Assembly: GCA_965215535.1 (NCBI GenBank)
Contig: OZ244063.1
Span: 2,418,001 to 2,482,000, forward strand
Origin: Bin94 sp965215535
Lineage (GTDB): Bacteria; Gemmatimonadota; Gemmatimonadetes; Longimicrobiales; Gaopeijiaceae
Direction: 5' to 3'
DNA length: 64,000 bases
The position numbers and the translations under genes were made by a program. The notes beneath the pieces are model-generated. The model saw only the letters and a list, made by a program, of their open reading frames with translations, did not search any database and was not told the DNA's origin. The stretch's first letter is position 1, and the number at the start of each line of letters is the position of its first letter. Positions 17,077 to 27,900 of the stretch are shown here, one piece after another.

Positions 17077-18105
17077 CTACATCGCCCTCCAGACCGCAAA
17101 GGGCGTGCGCTCGGCGATCCTCTGCACTCTGCGAAAGTGCGCCCGCAGCAGACGCTCCACCGGCAGGCGGCGCTGCACAACCAGCGTCAGGGCGCCCCCG
17201 GGCGAGAGCGCGGCCGGGGCATCCTGAATCAGCGCCTCGAGCGTTGCCAGACTCTGCACACCCTGTGCATGAATCGGAGGATTGGATACGATCTGATCGA
17301 AGGGGAGGGGGGCGTGATCAAGGCGGTTGCCGAAGATGCGCGGGGCGGTAGGCAGATTGATGGCTGCGGCCGCAAGCGCAATCGCGTCGTTGTCAAGAAG
17401 AAAAATCTGGGCGCCGGGGCTGCGTGCGGCCAGCGCCGCTGCAACAATGCCGGTTCCGGATCCATAGTCCAGAGTGCGCGTGCCGGGTGCCGCAGCGTCG
17501 AGCTGTTCGATCAGGAGCGCGGTGCCGCCGTCGAGGCGGCCGCAGGCAAAGACCCCCGGATAGTGAACCCATGCGCACGGACCCTGGCCGGTGTCGATCG
17601 GGGTGCGCAGGGTCCAGGGTTCGAGGCCGTCGGGGTAGGGCGGGGGCGCCATGCGGGTGGCTGCAAGGAGCCGACAGCGCCGCCGAATGCACAGGGTGCG
17701 GGGGCGATCGGTCCCCTCGGGAAAGCGGCGCGCCGCCGAGCGAATTCCCTCGTTGCCGGCGCCATAGAGAAAAATCTGCCCTCCATTCGGCACCCGGGCC
17801 GCCGCCGCATGCAGAAGCATCTTCGTCTCGGGCCAGGATCTGGGCAGGCGGAGCCAGATCTCGGTGAAGGGTCCGGGGGGCGGCCAGGCCGAACAGCGCT
17901 GATCGGGGGCGAGGCGGCGGTTCCAGCGGGTGACCGCAAAGCCGCAGCCGTGCAGAGCGTGGGCCGGTTGCGCAGACGGATCGCCCAGCACCAGGGCGGT
18001 TGGCGGTGGGGCAGAATGGATGTGGCCGCGTTGCTCGACCCACCAGGCAGCCACCTGCGCAGGGGTGTCAGGGGGCCGCCGCAGGCTATTCCCGGGCAGC
18101 GTCAT
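17077..18105 (-). CDS. RsmC-like class I SAM methyltransferase
   Basis: A 342-residue protein with the two-domain plan of the 16S rRNA G1207 methyltransferase RsmC. The N-terminal half is a degenerate methyltransferase-like domain. The catalytic half has HYPGVFACGRLDGGTALL, the SAM-binding LDYGSGTGIVAAALAAR and the NPP motif in IVSNPPIH, which marks N-methylation of a base in RNA or DNA. The downstream QGVQSLATLEALI and GGALTLVVQRRLP are also RsmC-like. It ends convergently with pstB2, 93 bases away. Confidence 0.82.
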   Translation of the reverse strand: MTLPGNSLRRPPDTPAQVAAWWVEQRGHIHSAPPPTALVLGDPSAQPAHALHGCGFAVTRWNRRLAPDQRCSAWPPPGPFTEIWLRLPRSWPETKMLLHAAAARVPNGGQIFLYGAGNEGIRSAARRFPEGTDRPRTLCIRRRCRLLAATRMAPPPYPDGLEPWTLRTPIDTGQGPCAWVHYPGVFACGRLDGGTALLIEQLDAAAPGTRTLDYGSGTGIVAAALAARSPGAQIFLLDNDAIALAAAAINLPTAPRIFGNRLDHAPLPFDQIVSNPPIHAQGVQSLATLEALIQDAPAALSPGGALTLVVQRRLPVERLLRAHFRRVQRIAERTPFAVWRAM

Positions 18106-18168
18106 GAAGGGCTCCGGGGTTGTGCGGGAATTGGGGACAGTGCCTTTTGATCGTGTCCACGGGCTGAC

Positions 18169-19611
18169 CTACAACAGTGGACTGAAGAGCCCGGCCACGT
18201 TCTCGGCCAGTCGCCGCGGCCGGCTTCGCGACGCCCACCTGCGGGCCTCGACCTTGCGGCAGTCGTCCAGGTATCCCATTTGCAACATGCGCAGCTCCGA
18301 GGCGAAATCGCTGTCATAGACCAGGGTGCTGAGCTCGAAGTTGATCTCGAAGCTGCGCCGGTCGAGGTTGGCCGTGCTCACCATGGCAAAGTCGCGGTCC
18401 ACCGTAATGGTCTTGGCGTGCAGAAGCCCCCGCGTGTACTCGTGAATTTCGGCGCCCGCGTCGAGGAGGGGCTGGTAGAAGCTGCGGCTTGCAAGCGCCA
18501 CCAGCGGCGAATCGTTCCGCGCCGGAACCACAATAATTGTATGGACTCCCCGCGCCGCCGCAGTTGTAATCGTAGCCAGCGTTCCCTCGTCGGGCACAAA
18601 GTAGGGCGTCGTCATAATCAATTCCTCGCGCGCCATGTGCACCGCCGACTGAATGACCTGCACGAGCGCCCGGTTTTGCGAGTTCACCCCGGTTCCCACA
18701 ATCTGCACAACCCTTCCATCCTCGCGCTTCCCGGGATCCACGGCGATCAGATGATCCAGGGTTTCGGCGCTGTCCATATACCAGTCCTCAATAAAGAGCG
18801 CCTGCAGATCACGCACCGTCGGACCCTCGATGCGCAGGGTTGCGTCAACCCACGGGGCAAAGCGCGGCTTGGGGTGAAAAGCCTCTTCGGCGATATTGTG
18901 GCTCCCCGTATAGCCGATCCTCCCATCGAGAACCGCAATCTTGCGGTGATTGCGCATATCGAGCCGAATGCGCGCAATCCGGGCAATGCTGGTCGGGAGC
19001 GCCGCCACCACATGCACCCCGGCCCGCTCCAGCTCGCGACAGAGTTCGGAACGCAGAAATTCGTTCGACCCCACATGATCGACCAGGAGACGGCAGCACA
19101 CCTTGCGATCAGCCGCGCGAATCAGGGCGTCGGCCACCGCGCGACCGGCCCGGTCGTCCAGGTAGATGTAGAAGAGAAGATGAACGTGTTCGCGGGCGCC
19201 ATCGATGTCCTGCACAAGCGCATCCAGAAAGTCGCGGGCGCCGGTCAGAAGGGTCAGGCGATTGCCCGCGCGCGGGTGGGTCTCGCTTCCCAGGCGGGCC
19301 AGCCGGGCCAGCGCCTCGGTTCCGTACGGAAAGACCGCAGTTGTGGCGTCGTTGCTCCAGGCCTTGCGCAGAACCGCACGAATATTGGCCTGAATGTGCC
19401 GGTGTCGTCGCTTACGCCGGCTCCCTGAACGAACCTCGCCGATCAGCAGATAGATGACAATTCCGGCAAAGGGAACCGCAACAATAAAGAGAATCCAGGC
19501 GACCGGCGAACTTGTCCGCATCCGCGGCTGCAACAGAATGCGAACAACAAAGAGAAGATGCAGCGCATAGGCGACCAGGGACAGTACGAATGCCGAAATC
19601 GTGCCAAACAT
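18169..19611 (-). CDS. cls: Cardiolipin synthase (phospholipase D family)
   Basis: A 480-residue bacterial cardiolipin synthase. Two N-terminal membrane helices (residues about 5-25 and 38-58, with PVAWILFIVAVPFAGIVIY) are followed by two HKD catalytic motifs, HRKIAVLDGRIGYTGSHN and HAKTITVDRDFAMVSTANLD. It condenses two phosphatidylglycerols, or PG with PE, into cardiolipin at the inner membrane. It appears to be monocistronic. Confidence 0.95.
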   Translation of the reverse strand: MFGTISAFVLSLVAYALHLLFVVRILLQPRMRTSSPVAWILFIVAVPFAGIVIYLLIGEVRSGSRRKRRHRHIQANIRAVLRKAWSNDATTAVFPYGTEALARLARLGSETHPRAGNRLTLLTGARDFLDALVQDIDGAREHVHLLFYIYLDDRAGRAVADALIRAADRKVCCRLLVDHVGSNEFLRSELCRELERAGVHVVAALPTSIARIARIRLDMRNHRKIAVLDGRIGYTGSHNIAEEAFHPKPRFAPWVDATLRIEGPTVRDLQALFIEDWYMDSAETLDHLIAVDPGKREDGRVVQIVGTGVNSQNRALVQVIQSAVHMAREELIMTTPYFVPDEGTLATITTAAARGVHTIIVVPARNDSPLVALASRSFYQPLLDAGAEIHEYTRGLLHAKTITVDRDFAMVSTANLDRRSFEINFELSTLVYDSDFASELRMLQMGYLDDCRKVEARRWASRSRPRRLAENVAGLFSPLL

Positions 19612-19674
19612 TCGCTTCCCGCGCCGGAATCGGTGAAGGGTTCGCCTGCCAGCGGCCTGTGAGGGCGCCGCGGG

Positions 19675-20268
19675 CTACGGGTTCGTCTGTGCCGGCACAA
19701 TCATGATATGGGCGCCGGGAGTTCCGGGAGCCATGATCCAGGGCCCGCCCGGCTGCGGCGTGGGCGAAAGTCCCGTCGATTCGGCGGTGGCCCCCGGAAC
19801 ATAGATCACCCAGCGCACGACGCCGGTTGCGCTCATGGCTTCGGAATCCCAGACGCCATCGAGAACATATTGCGTGGCCGACATGACGGGCATGGGGAGC
19901 GTTCCCGCCTCCATCTCCTCGTAGCGAATCCGGTAACGCTCCTCACTCGAGAGCCCCTCGGCGCGGAGCTCGCGGTTGCGCGCAAAATAGGGTTCCAGCG
20001 AGGCGTGGTAGCAGGAGCTCGAAAAGCGCTCATTCGCAGGATTGGAGGCCAGGCAGATGAAGTCGTTCATGCCCGGGCGCAGCTCGACGACGCTGCCATC
20101 GATGGCGTAGCCCAGAATGCGCGCGCCCTCGGCAAGATCCTCCGGAGCGGAGGCCAGGGCCTGCGCCATCTGCTCGTCCGGATTGGGAACTCCCTGCGAA
20201 AGGGCACAGCTCCACGCGACGGCCAGAACCGGAAGGGCCAGCGCGGGCGAAAGGCGTTTTGCGAACAT
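19675..20268 (-). CDS. Exported protein of unknown function
   Basis: A 197-residue protein with ATG 20268 supported by a GGGAG sequence just upstream. The first 25 residues (MFAKRLSPALALPVLAVAW and SCALSQG) are a signal peptide with a possible lipoprotein Cys. The mature part has CLASNPANERFSSSCYHASL, with two Cys that could form a disulfide, and a C-terminal half ending in a Pro/Gly-rich tail (TPGAHIMIVPAQTNP). I do not recognise the family. Confidence 0.7.
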   Translation of the reverse strand: MFAKRLSPALALPVLAVAWSCALSQGVPNPDEQMAQALASAPEDLAEGARILGYAIDGSVVELRPGMNDFICLASNPANERFSSSCYHASLEPYFARNRELRAEGLSSEERYRIRYEEMEAGTLPMPVMSATQYVLDGVWDSEAMSATGVVRWVIYVPGATAESTGLSPTPQPGGPWIMAPGTPGAHIMIVPAQTNP

Positions 20269-20375
20269 GGTGCGGACTCCCGGAAGTGTCAGGGGGGGGA
20301 TCATGTATGGAGAGGGCCGAAGCTCAATGCAAAGATACACCTGCGGGCGGCGGACGCCAGCCGACGAGGCTGCAT

Positions 20376-20915
20376 TCAGAAGCGAATCACGCGCGGCGAA
20401 TGACCCTCGGCTTCGAGAAAGCGCAGCAGTCCCTCGGCCGAGAGCGATGTCGTGCGGGCATTGTCCAGCGGATGAAAGTTGAGGGGTTCGTTCTCGAGCA
20501 GCTCGGCGTCCAGGGCAACCCGCACCACGCCGCCCCGGTCGTTGATGACCGCAAAGGGCGACACCGATCCGGCCCGAATTCCCAGAAGCTCCGCCAGACG
20601 TCTGGCGCTGCAGAAGGTCAGCCGGCCGGTTCCCAGCTCCTGCGCCAGCCACTTCAGATCGACAGTCCGATCGCTGAGACAGGAGACAAGCCAGTGGCGC
20701 TCCTTCTTGTCGCGCACAAAGAGGTTTTTGGAGTGCGCTCCCTCGACCCGGCCTCGCAGTCGGTCCGCCTCGGCGACCGTAAATACGGGAGCGTGATCCA
20801 GAGTGCGGTGCGCGATGGCGAGCGCGTCGAGACGGCCGAAGAGGTCGTCTGCGCCCAGCGGTCGGCTGCCGTCGGCGAGGGGGGGAAGGTCGTCCGGTGC
20901 GGGTGGGTGAGCCAT
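20376..20915 (-). CDS. Prolyl-tRNA editing protein ProXp-ala (PrdX/YbaK family)
   Basis: A 179-residue trans-editing deacylase that removes Ala mischarged on tRNA-Pro. ATG 20915 (MAHPPAPDD) fits the family start. Hallmarks are the HRTLDHAPVFTVAEADRLRG segment, GAHSKNLFVRDKK with the catalytic Lys, and the GSVSPFAVINDRGG loop of ProXp-ala. It is transcribed with the downstream exported-protein gene, 107 bases apart. Confidence 0.88.
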   Translation of the reverse strand: MAHPPAPDDLPPLADGSRPLGADDLFGRLDALAIAHRTLDHAPVFTVAEADRLRGRVEGAHSKNLFVRDKKERHWLVSCLSDRTVDLKWLAQELGTGRLTFCSARRLAELLGIRAGSVSPFAVINDRGGVVRVALDAELLENEPLNFHPLDNARTTSLSAEGLLRFLEAEGHSPRVIRF

Positions 20916-21073
20916 GAACGTGCGCCCTTTGCAGGTGGAGGAAGAGGAAATTGCGGGCAAGGCCGGGTTCAATGCAAAGGTTGCGCGGCCGCCTCCGCAT
21001 GTCCAGAATGTTTCTGGAAGAAGATCCGTGGGAACTCCCCGCGAAAATGAAGGATGTCCACCCTCAATGACTG

Positions 21074-21610
21074 GTGAACCAAACCGTGAACTGCACATCT
21101 CCCCCACGGCAGGCCGCCCGTGACGAACCCTCCCGCAGCCCTCGCGCGGCGCTTTCTCTGCGCTGGCCGCTGCGCCTGGCGTTGCTGATTGCACCCCTGG
21201 CGCTCGTTGCCGGCTGTGGCGACGACGATCCTGTCGAACCCGCTGCCATGCCTCCCGATCTGAGCGGAAGCTATACCCTGGTCTCCCTTTCGTCGGCGAT
21301 TGTGACCGGAGGAGAGCCCCTCACGCCCCCGCAGGCGACCGGCGGCTTCACCCTGCAGCAGACGTCGGTGGAGGGCGGAGAGGCCATGGGAACCCTGCAG
21401 ATCAGTCTAATGGTGCCGGAATCGCCCCTTGGCTCGCAAATCCAGGACACGGGGGTCTACACGAACCGGCTCGATGGCACCTGGGAACAAATCGCCAATG
21501 GGATTCTGCAACAGGCCATCGGCACCTACAGCCTGGCGAATGGCAGATTGACGGTGACCGTGACCGAACCTGCGCTGGCCGCCTCCGTTACGGTCTGGCA
21601 GCGCCAATAG
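21074..21610 (+). CDS. Small lipoprotein of unknown function
   Basis: A 178-residue protein with a late signal: the hydrophobic stretch LRLALLIAPLALVAGC (residues about 33-48) ends in a lipobox Cys followed by GDDD. The 33 residues before it are basic and unusually long, so the true start may lie downstream of GTG 21074, but no better in-frame start with a ribosome-binding site was found. The mature domain (LSGSYTLVSL... to TVWQRQ) has the alternating pattern of a small beta-barrel or lipocalin-like fold. Function unknown. A TonB receptor gene follows 25 bases later. Confidence 0.7.
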   Translation: MNQTVNCTSPPRQAARDEPSRSPRAALSLRWPLRLALLIAPLALVAGCGDDDPVEPAAMPPDLSGSYTLVSLSSAIVTGGEPLTPPQATGGFTLQQTSVEGGEAMGTLQISLMVPESPLGSQIQDTGVYTNRLDGTWEQIANGILQQAIGTYSLANGRLTVTVTEPALAASVTVWQRQ

Positions 21611-21635
21611 CAGAGGGATTCCGGGGCGCTCCCCG

Positions 21636-23855
21636 ATGAGCTGCAAAGGGTGCCGGGCGGGCAGGGGAACGCCGGTTGTGCAAAGGGCGCCGGGTGTGGT
21701 GGCCGCCTGGGCGCTTGCGTTTGCATGGGGCATTCCTGTGGCGCTCGCCGCGCAGCCGCCCGCGACGCTGGGGGGCCGGGTCGTGGACGCCGATTCCGGT
21801 GCGGGAATTGACCGGGCCGAGGTGGTGGTGCGGGAGACCGGCTTTCGGACCTTGACCGATGCCGGGGGCCGCTTCCTGCTGGAGTTGCCCTCCGGGTCGC
21901 CGGGCCCGCTGCGGATTCTGGTGGTGGCCGCAGGGTACGACGCCGTCGAGCGCGAGATCGAGGCCGCCGCCCGGGATCCATCCCCCTCGACCTCCGACCC
22001 CTGGACGATCGCGCTGGAGCGGCTGCCCTTCGAGGTTCCGGGTCTGACCGTGACGGCGAACCGCGGCAATGCGCTTCCCGGCGAGGTGCCCGTCAGCGTG
22101 ACGGTCATGGGGGGCGAGGAGCTGGAGCGTCGCAACGCCGCCACCCTGGACGAGGCGCTTCCCTTTGCGCAGGGGGTGGTCTTCAATGCGGGCCAGATGG
22201 ACATTCGGGGCGCCAACGGCTCCGCGCGCGGGGTGGGCAGCCGCGTTCTCATGCTTCTTAATGGCCACCGGGTGCTGACGGGTGTGGAATCCTCGATCGA
22301 CTTCGAGGCGCTGCCGACGCTGGATGTGGAGCGGGTCGAAATTGTGAAGGGGCCGCACTCCACCCTCTTCGGAACCAATGCGCTGGGGGGTGTGGTGAAT
22401 GTGATTACGCGCCCCCCGGTTGCGGGTCCGCACACTGTTGTGCAGGGCTGGTACGGAATGTATGACACGCCCGCGAGTCTGGATTTCGGGGCCGGGCTTC
22501 TCGATCAGCAGGGGATTCGACTTCAGCACGAGCGGCGAATCGGGCCCATTGCCGGTTCGCTGATGGTGGCGCGGGCCGAGACCGACGGCTTTCGTCAGAA
22601 TGGGAATGCCGAGCGCTGGCAGCTTCATGGGCGTGGCGTGCTCGGCGCCGATTCGCAGCAACCGCTGGAGCTCTTTGTGAACTTCAAGCGCGAAGACGCC
22701 GAGGATTTCCTGACCTGGGGATCGGCGGAGCGCCCCCTGGAGGTGAATCCGGCTGATCTGGGGGACTGGATTCGCGAAACCAATCTGGTTGTGGGCATGA
22801 CCGCCACCCCGGTTGCGTCTCCGGCGCTGCGTCTGCAACTGCGACCGCAACTTCAGCATGTTCGGGTGCGCCACCACTTTCACGACAACAACGACTTCCA
22901 CCACTCGACCCGCTACGGAGCCGATCTTCAACTTTCGCTTGCGGGTGCAGAGCGCCACTCCCTGACCGTGGGCGGCGAGTTTTCGCAAACCCGCGTCTCG
23001 TCGAACTTTCTGGATCCCGATCCGCTGGTGACAGACCTGGCCCTCTTTGTGCATGACGAGATCGCCATCTCGGAGCGCCTGCGGGCCACTGCCGGTCTGC
23101 GCACCGATTGGCACGACACCGGCGTCAGCGCGCGCGATCTGGCTCTGAATCCTACGGTGGGACTGGTTCTGCGCACCTCGTCTCGCCTCTCCCTGCGCAC
23201 CTCATTCAGTCGCGGCTACCGCGCTCCCAGCGTCTCCGAACAGTTCACCTCCACCACCCTCTTCGACTTTCGCGTGATCCCGAATCCCGAGCTCCGCGGC
23301 GAATCGGCGTGGTCGGGCGAAGTGGGCGTCACGGCCTCGCCACGCGCGCGCCTGCGTCTGGATGGCACCTTCTTCTGGAGCGAATACGCGGGGCTGATCG
23401 AGGCGGCTCCCGCGCCGAACCGCGCTCTGACCTTCCAGTTTCGCAATCTGGCCGATGCCCGGATTCGCGGCCTCGATCTGGGTGCGCAGTTCGCACTCCT
23501 TCCGGGAACGCTCAATCTGAACGCCACCTGGCTCTTTCTCGACACCCGGGACCGCGAGACCGGGCGGGCGCTGCCCTATCGATCCACGCACAACGCCACT
23601 GCAACGCTCTCGGCCTGGTCGGACCGCGCGGCCCTGGATCTGCGCTACCGCAGCCGCGCCGATCAGGTGATCGTCTATCCACTCGACGACCGCGGCGATA
23701 TCACCGTAGTGGATTTGCGGCTTGGGCACAGCTTCGGCAGTGTGGACATTCGCGCCCGCATTGGCAACCTTTTGCAGGCGCGCTACGTAGATGTCCGGGA
23801 ACGCAACCCGGGGCCGTCGCGCAGTGTGCGGATCACCCTGACTTCGCGCTTTTAG
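21636..23855 (+). CDS. TonB-dependent outer-membrane receptor
   Basis: A 739-residue receptor. Signal peptide (residues about 20-40), a carboxypeptidase-regulatory-like domain (GGRVVDADSGAGIDRAEV), a plug domain (VTANRGNALPGEVPVSVTVM to GPHSTLFGTNALGGVVNVIT) and a 22-strand barrel ending in RITLTSRF with the C-terminal Phe required for outer-membrane assembly. The plug is of the BtuB/FepA type. The substrate is not evident; no ABC importer or ExbBD gene lies nearby. Confidence 0.92.
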   Translation: MSCKGCRAGRGTPVVQRAPGVVAAWALAFAWGIPVALAAQPPATLGGRVVDADSGAGIDRAEVVVRETGFRTLTDAGGRFLLELPSGSPGPLRILVVAAGYDAVEREIEAAARDPSPSTSDPWTIALERLPFEVPGLTVTANRGNALPGEVPVSVTVMGGEELERRNAATLDEALPFAQGVVFNAGQMDIRGANGSARGVGSRVLMLLNGHRVLTGVESSIDFEALPTLDVERVEIVKGPHSTLFGTNALGGVVNVITRPPVAGPHTVVQGWYGMYDTPASLDFGAGLLDQQGIRLQHERRIGPIAGSLMVARAETDGFRQNGNAERWQLHGRGVLGADSQQPLELFVNFKREDAEDFLTWGSAERPLEVNPADLGDWIRETNLVVGMTATPVASPALRLQLRPQLQHVRVRHHFHDNNDFHHSTRYGADLQLSLAGAERHSLTVGGEFSQTRVSSNFLDPDPLVTDLALFVHDEIAISERLRATAGLRTDWHDTGVSARDLALNPTVGLVLRTSSRLSLRTSFSRGYRAPSVSEQFTSTTLFDFRVIPNPELRGESAWSGEVGVTASPRARLRLDGTFFWSEYAGLIEAAPAPNRALTFQFRNLADARIRGLDLGAQFALLPGTLNLNATWLFLDTRDRETGRALPYRSTHNATATLSAWSDRAALDLRYRSRADQVIVYPLDDRGDITVVDLRLGHSFGSVDIRARIGNLLQARYVDVRERNPGPSRSVRITLTSRF

Positions 23856-23960
23856 TCGGGAATGAATTCCGCCGCGCTTCTTGGTGGTCGGGAGATCCCT
23901 GTATTGTCAGTCATCGCTTTGTAGAAGTCCGTCAATCCGAATCCGAACCCGAACCCAAAT

Positions 23961-24965
23961 ATGCCAAAGCTTCCCCTTCTCTATCTTCCCTGTGCCGCAT
24001 CCCGCTTCCCGGCCTCGCTGGCGGGTCGGGTGGCCGCGGCCCCTCTCTGTCTCCTCCCCTTTCTTTCCCCTGGCCCGGCAGTGGCCCAGGAGAGCGCGGC
24101 GCCCATGCTTGCAAGGGGCACAATCGATCCCCTGGTCGAGCCCGAGTGGCTTCTGGAACAGATCGACGACGACGACCTGATCGTGATTCAGAGCGTGCGG
24201 CGCGAGGGCGAGTTTGCGCGCGAACACATTGCGGGTGCGCAGCCGCTGCGCTTCGACGAGATCACCTGGGAGGGCGAAGAGGGGTGGATCGTCGAATTCC
24301 CCGAGGTCGATGACCTTGTCGATGTGTTGCGCAAGGCGGGAATCCGGAAGAATTCGCGGGTCGTCATCTATGGCGCCAGCATGACCGCAACTGCGCGGAC
24401 ATGGGTAACCTTCGAGTATCTGGGGCTGGGTGACCGGGCCTTCCTGCTGAATGGCGGACTGGCCGACTGGAAGGCGGCGGGGGGAGCCGTGGCGACCGGC
24501 GAGGCCGAAGCGATTGCCCGTGGCGATGTGGAGGCAGGCGATCCGCTTGACTTCCGGGTTTCGGCAGAGTGGGTGCTGGAGCGACTGGACGATCCCTCGG
24601 TTGTGCTGCTCGATGCGCGCCCCGACGATGAATACACCGGCGCCGACGATGGCATGGGCGGAATCACAACCCCGGGCCACATTCCAGGCGCCGCCCAACT
24701 CTACTGGGAAGAGCTGATGGACCCCGAAAACAACACGCGCTTTTTGCCACCGGAGCAGGTCGCCCGGGTTCTGGAGCAACACGGCGCGGGCGCAGGCCGC
24801 ACCCACGTCGCCTACTGCATGATCGGAATGCGGGCCAGCGTGGCCTACATGGCAGCCCGCATGCACGGCCTCGACATTCATCTTTACGACGGAAGCTGGC
24901 GTGACTGGGGAATGCGCGAAGGGGTCCCGGTCGAAACGGGACCGGATCCGCGCGGCAAGCGGTAG
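23961..24965 (+). CDS. Exported thiosulfate sulfurtransferase with two rhodanese domains
   Basis: A 334-residue protein with a signal peptide (to about residue 43, cleavage near AVAQES). The N-terminal rhodanese domain (SVRREGEFAREHIAGAQPL) has no catalytic Cys, as is normal for the first domain. The second domain has DARPDDEYTG, GHIPGAAQLYW and the active-site loop YCMIGMRAS with the catalytic Cys. It should transfer sulfane sulfur in the periplasm. The gene ends four bases before the convergent RND pump gene. Confidence 0.92.
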   Translation: MPKLPLLYLPCAASRFPASLAGRVAAAPLCLLPFLSPGPAVAQESAAPMLARGTIDPLVEPEWLLEQIDDDDLIVIQSVRREGEFAREHIAGAQPLRFDEITWEGEEGWIVEFPEVDDLVDVLRKAGIRKNSRVVIYGASMTATARTWVTFEYLGLGDRAFLLNGGLADWKAAGGAVATGEAEAIARGDVEAGDPLDFRVSAEWVLERLDDPSVVLLDARPDDEYTGADDGMGGITTPGHIPGAAQLYWEELMDPENNTRFLPPEQVARVLEQHGAGAGRTHVAYCMIGMRASVAYMAARMHGLDIHLYDGSWRDWGMREGVPVETGPDPRGKR

Positions 24966-24968
24966 GAG

Positions 24969-27900
24969 TCAGGCGGCGCGCAACCACCGAAGCTGCACCG
25001 TCGTCAGCGCAGGCACAATCATCATCAGGACCACCGTGGCGAAGATGATGCCGAAGCCAAGCGAGGCGGCCATCGGGATCAGGAATTGAGCCTGGATGCT
25101 GGTCTCGAAGACGAGTGGGGCCACGCCCAGGAAGGTGGTGACCGAAGTCAGAAAGATGGGACGGAAGCGGGCCTTGGCGCCCTCGATGATGGCTTCGCGG
25201 GAGGGAACGCCCCGGCTGCGCCGTTCATTGATGAAGTCGATCATGACCAGGGCGTCGTTGACCACAACGCCGCTGAGGCCGATAACGCCGAACATCGACA
25301 TGATGGTGAGCTGGAGGTCGAGCAGGAAGTGCCCCAAAACTGCGCCGATGATGCCAAAGGGAATGGCCGCCATGATGATGAGCGGCTTGGTGTACGAGGC
25401 GAAGGGGATTGCGAGGAGTGCGTAGATGGCCAGAAGAGCGAGGGCGAAGCCGCCTCCCAGCGCGCTGAAGGATTCCCGCTGCTCCTGCTGTTCACCGCCA
25501 AAGGCATACGACATGTCGGGGTAGCGGCTGGTCAGCGCCGGCAGAATGGCGCTCTCCATCCGATTTGTGACTTCGTCGCCGGTGATAACCGCAGTGTTGA
25601 CGTCGGCGGTTACGGTAAGAACGCGGCGGCCGTCCTTGCGCCGAATTGTGGTTGGAGAGTTGCCAAAGTGAACCGAGGCAGCGCGCGCAAGGGGCACCGC
25701 GTCGCCTGCCGGCGTGCGCACAAGATAGCTCTCGACGTCGGCGATGGCGTTGCGCTCCTCTTCGGGAAGCCGAACATATACGCGAATGTCTTCGCGGCCT
25801 CTCTGCACGCGCAGCGCCTCGTCGCCAAAGAAGGCGCTGCGAATCTGACGCGCCAGATTGTCGAGGGTCAGCCCCAGCGTACGCGCCTCGGGAAGCAGGT
25901 CGAGCTGAATTTCGCGCAATCCCTGGTCCTGGTCGGTCTGGACATCGAAGACGCCCTCGAATGCGCGCAAATTTGCCATAACCGAATCGCCGATCTCGCG
26001 CAGCGCCCTGGCGTCGGAGTGGGCGATCTCGATCTGCACGGGGCTTCCGAAGGAGATCAGCTCGGCGCTGATGGTCAGCGATTTTGCCTCGGGGAGCGCA
26101 CCCAGCGTTTCGCGCCAGCGATTCTGAAACTCGGTGGCAGAGATGTCGCGCTCATCGGCGCTCACCATCTTGAACTCGACAGCGGCGATATTGGCTCCCG
26201 ATACATTCTCCGGTCCCGCTCCCCCCGGCCCCGATCGTCGTGCATACTGGCCGATGGTCACATTCACCCCGCTGATCAGCGCAGGCGCCGCATCGCCCAG
26301 CGCCCGGTATCCGGCGTCTTGCAGCGCATCCGCAACCTGCGCGGTGCGCGCAACCGGCGTTCCCTCGGGCATCTCAAGGCTGGCGATCACCAGATCCGCC
26401 TCGACCGCAGGCATGAAATCGACCCTGATGATTCCCGCCGGGACCATCGCCACCGAGACAATGATCATTGCAATGCCGGCCGCAATCACAACGCCGGGCC
26501 GTTCGGTGGCCACCTGCAGCGCGCGGTCGAGCGGTCCATCGATAAAGCGCTTCAATTCCCTGTCGATGCGTTGCTGAAGAGCGGAGATTCCCTGCCCCAA
26601 TCGGCGAAACAACCCCGGGCGGGCGTTCCTTGGCCCTTTGTTTCGCGGACCCGGCCCATGCGCCAGGTGGTTGGGAAGCACAAGCAGGGATTCAATCAGC
26701 GAAAAGATGAGAACGGAGATGACAATCACGGGAATCGTTCCCACGATTTTTCCAATCGAGCTCGGAATGAAGAAGAGGGGACAGAAGGCGACCACGGTGC
26801 TCAGAACCGCAAAGATGACCGGTCCGGTAATGCGCCGCGCGCCCCGGATCGATGCCGCCACTCCGCGCATGCCCCGTTCCCGTTCGGCATAAATGTTTTC
26901 GCCTACCACAATTGCGTCATCAACCACGATGCCGATTGCAAGAATGAAGGCAAAGAGCGACATGAGATTGATCGAGATGCCCAATACGCTCATCACGGCG
27001 AAGGTGCCCACAAAGGAGACCGCAATTCCGACCGCGACCCAGAAGGCGAGCCGCGCCTCGAGAAAGAGCGTAAGGGCAAGGAGGACGAGCAGCAAACCCA
27101 AAAGCCCGTTCTTGATCAGCAGTCCGAGCCGGTCCTGCAAGATCTCGGCGTCATTGTTCCAGATCTCGAGACCGACGCCCGCCGGGAGCGAGGGAACGAT
27201 CACATTGTCCAGATGGTCCTCGACCGCCGCGACAATATCCAGCACCTTTTCGTCGGCGGTGCGAAAAACCTCCACATAGGCGGCGGACTGTCCCTGGTAG
27301 CGCCCGATCAGATCGACATCCTGAAACTCGTCGCGCACCCGGGCAATGTCGCCCAGCCGAACCACCGTGCCATCGACGCGGCTCAGCACGATGATCTCCT
27401 CGAAGTCCTGCTGGGTATAGTTCTGACCCGTCGTGCGGATCCTCACCTCTTCGTCGCGGGTCGCAATGCTCCCGGCCGACAGATCCAGCGAACCGCTGCG
27501 CACGGCTGCCGAGATGTCGCGCAGGGCAAGGCCCAGGGCGCGGAGGCGCTCAAGGGGGACTTCGATCGAGATTTCGTAGTTGCGCACACCGGTGGTCTCG
27601 ACATAGCTGACCACATCCAGCGCGGCGAGCTCGTCTTCGGTGCGGTAGGCCAGCTCCTTGAGGGTGCGTTCGGGCACATCGCCAAAGATGACCAGCCGGA
27701 TGACGCTCTGGCGACTTGTGAGCTCGGTGACCTCGGGTCGTTCGGCATCAAGCGGAAAGGTCTGGATCCGGTCTACCTGTGCCTTGATGTCATCGAGCGC
27801 ACGGCTGAGATCCTCGCCCAGGTTGAGCTCCGCCACCACCGTTCCGCGTCCCTCTGCAGCGGTGGAGCGAACCGCCTTGATTCCGTCCACCGCCTCGATC

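Noticed and set aside
19675..21000. A single 441-residue protein covering 19675-21000 on the minus strand
   Set aside because: The upper part is antisense/out of frame to ProXp-ala; only the part from 20268 has a signal peptide and ribosome-binding site.
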